A stretch of DNA of 64,000 nucleotides from positions 1,003,994 through 1,067,993 of the forward strand of contig MU270031.1 of the NCBI GenBank assembly GCA_021432635.1. Direction: 5' to 3'. The notes under the pieces were generated by a model that ran no database searches, was not told the origin of the DNA, and saw nothing but the letters and a program-made list of their open reading frames with translations. Shown here in pieces: positions 58,261 through 64,000 of the stretch. Every line of letters starts with the position of its first letter. Positions within the stretch are counted from its first letter, which is position 1. A program made the translations under genes and the position numbers. Source of the stretch: Thozetella sp. PMI_491. Its lineage: Eukaryota > Ascomycota > Sordariomycetes > Chaetosphaeriales > Chaetosphaeriaceae.

Positions 58261-60321
58261 CTACACCCTCATGTTCGGCGGCACGAGCTGGCTGTTCACC
58301 AGTGTCCAACCCTCCCGTCGCATCCCGTCCCATTTGTTAGCAACCGCCAGCAGCACCAGCTCGCCGGCGGCGCGGGCGTCTTCCGCAGAGTCGTGGCCCA
58401 GAACCGGCTTGCCCGACGCATCTGTGTCCACCTGGATTCGCTTGTTGAGATGACGTTCCATGAGGACCTTTAGGCCAAAGCGCATCGGCAGGCCGCGCGG
58501 GTGTGGGAAGAGTGTGACCGTGTCGACGAGGGTCGGATGGACGATGCGCACCGCGTTGAGGTCGTTCTCGAGGCCGTGGCCGATTAGCGGTGTCGACGGC
58601 GCTATATAGGAGAACAGCAGATCGCGGGCTGCCGCCGGCGACGGCACGATGCGGAGGCCACGCGACAATTGTGCCGATGCCGATGCGGCCTTGCTGTGCG
58701 CGACATCGGCCGTTTTCCCGTAGGCGCTGTCGGCCTTATATGGCTGCGCGTTCACGATGTCCTCGGGCCAGACGCCCGAGTACCGCGAGTTCAAATCGAG
58801 GATCTCGCCCAAGGGGCGAACCAGCACATCGACTAATAATGCGCCGTCCGGCCAGCTGGTGGCCGTCAGGCGGATGAGCTCCATGCCGTAGACAGTGTAT
58901 CCCATCTCGCAGTCGAAGGCCACCGCGCGCCCCAGGGCGGCGTTGGGGTTGGCCGGTGTCTCAACAAATGGAAGGACGCTAGCAAGTCGAGCAGGGCTCG
59001 TGAACTTGAAAACATGGGTGCTTCCCTGTTGGCAGCCGGCTGAGTCGCCTGCTGCCTCACCACAACATCTCCATCGCTTCGGCACCATGCCGCGTTCTCC
59101 AGGAGCCTTCTCGGGCACGTAGGCCTTGCCTGGGTGGTGGGTGCACTTTCCACCTGAGGCAAGGGCTCCGTCCTCCTCCCGTCGGCCTGGGAAGACCTGA
59201 AAGCGTGACTTGCAGCGGTCACACTCCTCATAGCCCTTCGCCGCCTCCTGTCCTAAACGGGCGGCGGCAACCTCTTCTTTTGTCGGGACGCTCGTGACAT
59301 ATCCGAGCTTGGGGTGCTCTGAAGCAGGGGTTATCATCATCCTCTTCAGAACCTCGAGCTCTTGGTCCTGCGTGAGACCTGTCTTGACAACTACAGGCGG
59401 GCCTAGTTGAGGGGTAGAATGGGTTGGCGCCATCGTCTTGTCGAGTGACCGTGCTTCTCCAGTCGTCGTCTTGCTTGCTGTTATTGATTTCTTATCGCCA
59501 CTCTGCTGCTCCTTGCGAGCAAGGTACTCTCGTTCTCGCTCCGCCATCCAGGCTTCAGCCCCCATCTTCTTGTGCTCCACGACCCGGTTCCTGATCACAT
59601 TGCTGTAGATGGAGGGTCTGTCAGTGGCCGCGCGTTCCTCTTCATCCAGCGCGAGCCAGATGAGCTGTTGGGGAGACCGGACAGTAGCTCTGAGTTTTTC
59701 CTGGTCTTTGCCTGCTGCCTTCTTCGCTTCTTCGTTTAACCTGACGAACTGGTCGTGGAGGAGCTTTAGCACCTTGTGCCGAAACTCGTGGGTTGCCGGG
59801 GAGGAAGCAAGGTGCCGGGGGTTGAGCGATTCGGCCTTGCGCACCGGCTTAGTGGATGGGGATGGCTTCGTAGTGCCAGCAACTTTAGACGGCGAGGATG
59901 GGATGCCGGCGCGAAGATTATTGGCCGAGGGTGGATTTCTTGTTGGCGGGGTTCCGTGAGGCTTAGGATCTGAAAGCGCAACACTTTCAGACGACGTAGC
60001 TTTGCCCGGAGTACCCAAGGCAGACTGGATCTTGGGTGTCTTGCGGGGCAACCCTGGGGCCGGTGCTGGCTCGTCGGCCTTGCGCTTGAGCGGGGTGGAA
60101 GACACGACACTCCCCTTGAAGGCGCGAGGGACGGTGGCCGTCCCCCAGGGTGAATGGGCGGCCACCTCTGGCTTGTGAGGCAGGGCATCGTTCGGCCCAT
60201 CGCCCCGCCCCCCCGAGGACGTCTCAGTGTCCCACGAGTGCTGCCACTGGCATCCTTTCGTCTTGCAGGCATCGCCTGCCGGACAAGGTATGGTCTTGAA
60301 GTTCCGCAGCACTGCGTCCAT
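58261..60321 (-). CDS. REX3: DEDDh RNA exonuclease, Rex3-like
   Basis: A single minus-strand exon of 686 residues. The N-terminus has a CCCH zinc finger, CPAGDACKTKGCQWQH (about 13-28). A disordered, Lys/Pro-rich region follows to about 160, then a helical region and a Cys cluster around YEECDRCKSRFQVF. The exonuclease domain begins at AVAFDCEMGYT with catalytic Asp470 and Glu472. It continues with PLIGHGLENDLNAV (second acidic residue) and ends with HDSAEDARAA (His and Asp of the DEDDh set). Yeast relatives trim the 3' ends of RNase MRP RNA and other stable RNAs. Separation from Rex1 and Rex4 rests on the N-terminal finger, the Cys-rich insert and domain order, so the symbol is a best call. 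Confidence 0.88.
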   Translation of the reverse strand: MDAVLRNFKTIPCPAGDACKTKGCQWQHSWDTETSSGGRGDGPNDALPHKPEVAAHSPWGTATVPRAFKGSVVSSTPLKRKADEPAPAPGLPRKTPKIQSALGTPGKATSSESVALSDPKPHGTPPTRNPPSANNLRAGIPSSPSKVAGTTKPSPSTKPVRKAESLNPRHLASSPATHEFRHKVLKLLHDQFVRLNEEAKKAAGKDQEKLRATVRSPQQLIWLALDEEERAATDRPSIYSNVIRNRVVEHKKMGAEAWMAEREREYLARKEQQSGDKKSITASKTTTGEARSLDKTMAPTHSTPQLGPPVVVKTGLTQDQELEVLKRMMITPASEHPKLGYVTSVPTKEEVAAARLGQEAAKGYEECDRCKSRFQVFPGRREEDGALASGGKCTHHPGKAYVPEKAPGERGMVPKRWRCCGEAAGDSAGCQQGSTHVFKFTSPARLASVLPFVETPANPNAALGRAVAFDCEMGYTVYGMELIRLTATSWPDGALLVDVLVRPLGEILDLNSRYSGVWPEDIVNAQPYKADSAYGKTADVAHSKAASASAQLSRGLRIVPSPAAARDLLFSYIAPSTPLIGHGLENDLNAVRIVHPTLVDTVTLFPHPRGLPMRFGLKVLMERHLNKRIQVDTDASGKPVLGHDSAEDARAAGELVLLAVANKWDGMRREGWTLVNSQLVPPNMRV

Positions 60322-61238
60322 AGTGAAATGCAGGCTCCGAGCCGGGCAAGGCAGGATTTCTTCCTGGTGCTGCGTGGCTAAGAGAAACTGAAACCGGGGC
60401 TCAGGAACCGCGACAAACTACGTTGGCGGTAGAGATATCCCAGGTTGGAGAATAAGTTCAGAGTGTCGATGGTGTTTGGCTTCAGCTTGATTAGATGATA
60501 TATTGGTCGACTGGTTCCAAAACTCACAACTTTTCAGTGTGGCGCACGAGTACGGCGGCGTTGAGGGAGTCCGAGTGACGCTGTGAACCAAGGAGACGGA
60601 TTGACTCGCTGGCTTCACTTGTCGCATGGCAGATACGTCATCCTCGATCTTCCAAGCCTGTCAGACCACATAAAAGTAGATCGAAGGTCTGGCCGTGAAA
60701 AGACGATCGAAACTGCGATGAGCCGAAGGCCGCGTGCACAAGTTGAGCTGGCGTTTGCTTGATGCCACGAACGCAAGGGGTGGTTGTTGTTGATGAGAGC
60801 GGTACATATGGTGGGGCTTCGGTTGACGATGGCTAAGCCTCCCGGGCTGGATTTCAGCTACACAAACTGAGCCCCCCCAAAAGACTATAGACTTCGTGGC
60901 AGCTGCCCCGGAGACGATTAGATCAAAATTTATCGGATTAGAATGGATAAATGTGATATGCCTTGGACGGCTTTACAACGAGTCCGAACGCTTCTAGGTC
61001 CGCGCGCAGAGCACGGTCTACGCGTTCCGTCACAGGAGAGCCAGGGGGTTTGCTTGCATGGCCAGAGAGATAGGGTCCCATGTCTCCTTGATATCATCCG
61101 TAAGGGGAGAGCTATCGAACACCGCACGCCTAGTAATACACCACGACACCACCATTTAGATAGCGTACCCGGCTCAGCGCCACCCAATGCTGTACTACGC
61201 ATCATCTACTTCCTCCTTCCCCGCTCCTGGCCCCTGAT
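60322..61238. other. intergenic
   Basis: About 0.9 kb between the exonuclease start and the prohibitin stop. It includes the exonuclease promoter; no gene, RNA or repeat is recognised. Confidence 0.5.
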
Positions 61239-62161
61239 CTACTGCCGTCCGACGTTCATCAGCAGGTTCGTGCCTCCGTTCTTGTTCCCTCCTGGCAGGT
61301 ACGCCACGTTCGGGTTGCTCGCTAGCGTCTGCGCAATCTCCTTGCTCGCCTCGATCTTGCGGATCTGTATAAGGCCATCGCCGGCCTTGGCGATCGCCTT
61401 GCTGATGGTCTCGGCACTCTCGGCCTCGCCTTCGGCGCGGATGACGTTCGCCTGGCGCTCCTGCTCGGCCTTCTCGACGATAAAGCGGGCCCGCTCAGCA
61501 TCCTGCTGGGCGATCTGCTTCTGCTCGACAGCCTTGGTGAACTCCTTGCCGAATGTCATGTGTGTGATGGACACGTCTTCGAGCGCAATGTTGAACTCGC
61601 GCGCTCGCTTGACAAGATCCGTCTGGATGCGCTGCGATACGGCCTCACGCTGAGTGATGAGCTCGGCGGCGTCGAACTGGGCAACGATCGACTTGAGCAC
61701 CTCGTTGCCGATGGAGGGCAGCACACGCTCGTCGTAGTCTTGACCGAGGGACTGCAATCGGAAGTTCTCATGTCAGCCTCGGGATAAATGGAGGTAGGGA
61801 AGGCTAAGAGCAAGCAAGAAGCACTGCAATTACGCACCTGGTAGATCTTGGGCAGCGCCTGCACGTCTGGCCGGTGCAGCACTCGCAGAGTCAAGCTGAC
61901 CATCTGCAGATCCTTGCTTCCCGTCGTTGTCGCGATGTTGCGCGGCTTTGTACGCACATCGAAGATGATGGCCTTCTGCAGCCAGGGGATCAGAAAGTGC
62001 GTGCCCTCGTTGACGACCGTCTCCTTCACACCGGATAACCTGTCGAAGATGACGGCGCGGGAGCCACCCTTGACATCGTAGAGCGAGGCGTTGGCGAACG
62101 AGACGCCGATCGCCGCCGGTACGGCGAACCGGTATACAAAACCCAGACCGCGAGCTGCCAT
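61239..62161 (-). CDS. PHB1: prohibitin 1
   Basis: Exons 62161..61838 and 61751..61239 join in phase across an 86-bp intron (GTGCGT donor, TTGCAG acceptor) to 278 residues, the usual length. Prohibitins 1 and 2 form a ring complex in the mitochondrial inner membrane that supports m-AAA protease, cristae and lipid organisation. The N-terminal hydrophobic anchor is [17 protein letters not shown]. The SPFH/PHB domain includes [33 protein letters not shown] and [14 protein letters not shown] coiled coil follows ([20 protein letters not shown]) and the C-terminus ends [15 protein letters not shown]. It shares its upstream region with QCR8. Confidence 0.96.
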
Positions 62162-62450
62162 TTTGACCGAGTCTAGTGTGGTGGCGGTGGTGATTGTAGG
62201 TCGAGTTTGCAAGCTTTCGAAGCTTCCAAAGTCGAAAGCTCATGACAGAGGATCGGGTGGAGCCGTCTCGGGAGCTCGGAGGCTGAACAATTTTGCGGGT
62301 ACGTACCATCACCTTTGAAGCGCTAAACCGCTTCGGGCCGCGCTTTTCGGCTTCATCGTCGACTGATTTCAACGTCCAGGCTTTTGCTCCTGCAAAACCA
62401 CTCGGATCTCCAATTGACTCTCCACGCGTCGCCCAACCTCGACCTGCACG
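62162..62450. promoter_or_regulatory. bidirectional promoter of PHB1 and QCR8
   Basis: Only 289 bp separate the two start codons, which face away from each other, so both 5' leaders and core promoters must fit here. I see no TATA box on either strand, as common for housekeeping genes. A near-palindromic GCTTTCGAAGCTT-like stretch lies at about 62211-62224. Confidence 0.7.
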
Positions 62451-63125
62451 ATGCGTCCTACTCAGATTCTCCAAGGCGGTGGTGGCGATGCCCCTCTGGG
62501 GCAGTACAACAAGTGAGTCGACCCTCGCGGAGCGGCTGGAAGCTGGTGATGCGTCTTTTCCCGACGCCGCCCGACAGCTCCTCGTGCCGAACATAATGGT
62601 GCCAGAGGAAGACACAGCAATGCTAATCGTCTCTATACAGGTGGCTCGGTACCTGGGGAAAGATGGGTGAGTAACCAAACCGTCCGCGGACCTCCCAAGC
62701 AACATCTCGCGAGCCACTGCGTCGGCCTGGCATTTACCTAAACCTCGAATCGATCCGACAACAATCCGCGACCCCTCTGCACAAGCTCTATAGGGTCAAT
62801 TCAGCAGCTAACGCTAGGTAGGTACCGATGTCCAGAAGCAGAAGGGCATTACCGTCTTCGGTGTCGCTCCCAACCGCCAGAACCCCTTCGCCGGTGCCGC
62901 CCACGATGCCGTCTTCAACACCTGGAGGCGTGTCAGCTCCCAGGTCCTCTACATCGTTCCTCCGTTCATCGCTGGATACTACATCATGAACTGGGCCGAG
63001 AAGAGGTAGGTTACCGCTCGTGCGCGAGGACGACGGAAACCCGAATGCTATACTGACTGAAGAACAGGAACCACTACCTCAACTCGAAGGCCGGTCGCGC
63101 TGAGTTCGGCGGCGCGGAGGAGTAA
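62451..63125 (+). CDS. QCR8: cytochrome bc1 complex subunit 8 (ubiquinol-cytochrome c reductase)
   Basis: Four exons (62451..62512, 62641..62666, 62822..63005, 63068..63125) join in phase to 109 residues. Qcr8 is a small single-span subunit of respiratory complex III that binds cytochrome b from the matrix side. Recognisable parts are the N-terminal MRPTQILQGGG, the WLGTWGKMG segment, KQKGITVFGVAPNRQNPFAG, FNTWRRVSSQVLYIVPP, the membrane span FIAGYYIMNWAEKRNHY and the C-terminal LNSKAGRAEFGG. Exon 2 has only 26 nt; without it the conserved W-GTWG segment would be lost. The third exon uses the GGTAG acceptor just before GTACCG. All these match fungal Qcr8 proteins closely. Confidence 0.95.
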
Positions 63126-64000
63126 ATTCCGTCGATGGCGTAGACGATATCAACGGAGCGGTCTCGCAGGAGCTGCTGTGTGCTAGATAAGAACGCCTGT
63201 ATATCATCAGGAAGTGGCAAGGCCACTGCAGTTGACAATAGACTTTGCATGACTTCTCCTTTCCTATATCCATGCCTGAGTCCCCTGATTGGTGTCTAAG
63301 ACGATACCAGCCTTGTTTTCTTCATGGCTACTACTAACGGGACAGCCAGGACTGCTTTAGGGGAAAGGGGTAACATTTACGTTGGGTCGGTCCGGCAGCG
63401 TGTCAGAAGCCCTTGGCTCTGGTTCTTCGCCCGCACACGAAGAGGATCCCGAAAGTTCCCATATGGACTGTTTAACTGGTCACCTTGGTTGCAATGCTGA
63501 AGAAGCCCTTGTTGTTCAAGTCATACTGTCTATTTCAGACAACCAGTCCACCGCGGCAATCAACAGTAGTTCCGGCCGAAACCGACGTTGTCCCATTTGC
63601 AACATGCATGTGCCTGACCAATATTGTCAGATGCTACTAATACTTTGTGTCTATTTCTAACTACGTCTTAGAAGATAATATGCTCCAGTCCTGGTCTGGC
63701 TCCACGGGTAGTAGGATGATCGCTGTTTCAAGTCATCTCTAGCGCTCCTATTTAGTAGAAGAAAAAAGAACTTCATGTCTTGATGTTTATGTTTCCCTCC
63801 TGACGACGGCGTCTCGGTAATAGTAGTAATGGTTTTCTCGCACTGAATGTGGAAGGAGGTCTCAATATATGCTCCAAGGTGTAGAGTATCTTAACTTATT
63901 TTAAGCGGCATGGTCCTGCGATGCGACCTCTGAAATACATTGCTAGAGAAGCAGCCATAAATTCCCAGATCACCACTGACCGTATATCATTAGCTGCTTG
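63126..64000. other. QCR8 3' flank and unassigned sequence to the window end
   Basis: This is AT-richer DNA after the QCR8 stop. A 92-codon plus-strand frame (63382..63660) containing one CPIC motif shows no family match and is probably not a gene. Nothing else is recognised. Confidence 0.5.

Noticed and set aside
63382..63660. 92-codon plus-strand frame with a CPIC motif near the right edge
   Set aside because: Only one half of a possible zinc site, no family resemblance, and located in the 3' flank of QCR8.

Overview
The window is genomic DNA from a filamentous ascomycete (Pezizomycotina, probably Sordariomycetes). The evidence is many short introns (about 50-85 bp) with GTAAGT/GTGAGT-type donors and CTAAC-like branch sites, gene families typical of filamentous fungi (HET-domain protein, stand-alone AA8 cytochrome, DHA2/TOXA-like transporter, NRPS), and conserved housekeeping genes of fungal type. 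Species and assembly are inferred from content only. Exon joins were worked out by hand from splice sites and reading phase. LEFT PART (1-26 kb, mainly accessory): the edge holds the broken end of an NRPS (condensation C-lobe running into the start of an adenylation domain). About 3 kb of decayed DNA follows, with a weak hint of a Ty3/gypsy reverse transcriptase. Then come a 14-TM MFS drug/toxin exporter, a secreted AA8 haem protein, an intron-containing tRNA-like gene, a small Cys-rich orphan, a PhyH-type dioxygenase, a DUF952 protein, a feruloyl-esterase-like hydrolase, the nucleoporin NUP85, a HET gene broken by one in-frame TAA, an APH-type kinase, an atypical SDR and the ER membrane protein ICE2. 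RIGHT PART (26-64 kb, mainly housekeeping): ATG2 (lipid transfer in autophagy), a polyamine-oxidase-like flavoenzyme, a cytochrome b5-acyl-CoA dehydrogenase fusion, a seven-knuckle CCHC protein (GIS2/CNBP) built from tiny exons, the DNA end-resection factor SAE2/CtIP, a UBP3-like deubiquitinase, a GT8 glycosyltransferase, a REX3-like RNA exonuclease, and the head-to-head pair PHB1/QCR8, which encode two mitochondrial inner-membrane proteins. HOW IT WORKS TOGETHER: these are independent eukaryotic transcription units, not operons. The two clear context signals are the NRPS remnant beside an MFS exporter (possible edge of a secondary-metabolite cluster) and the 289-bp divergent promoter shared by PHB1 and QCR8. 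Long intergenic spaces (up to 3.5 kb between GIS2 and SAE2) hold no gene I can support. I found no CRISPR array, intact transposon or convincing new multi-gene system. The most notable items are the GIS2 micro-exons, the RIP-like nonsense change in the HET gene, the odd tRNA, and an intron in the DUF952 gene that can be read through.
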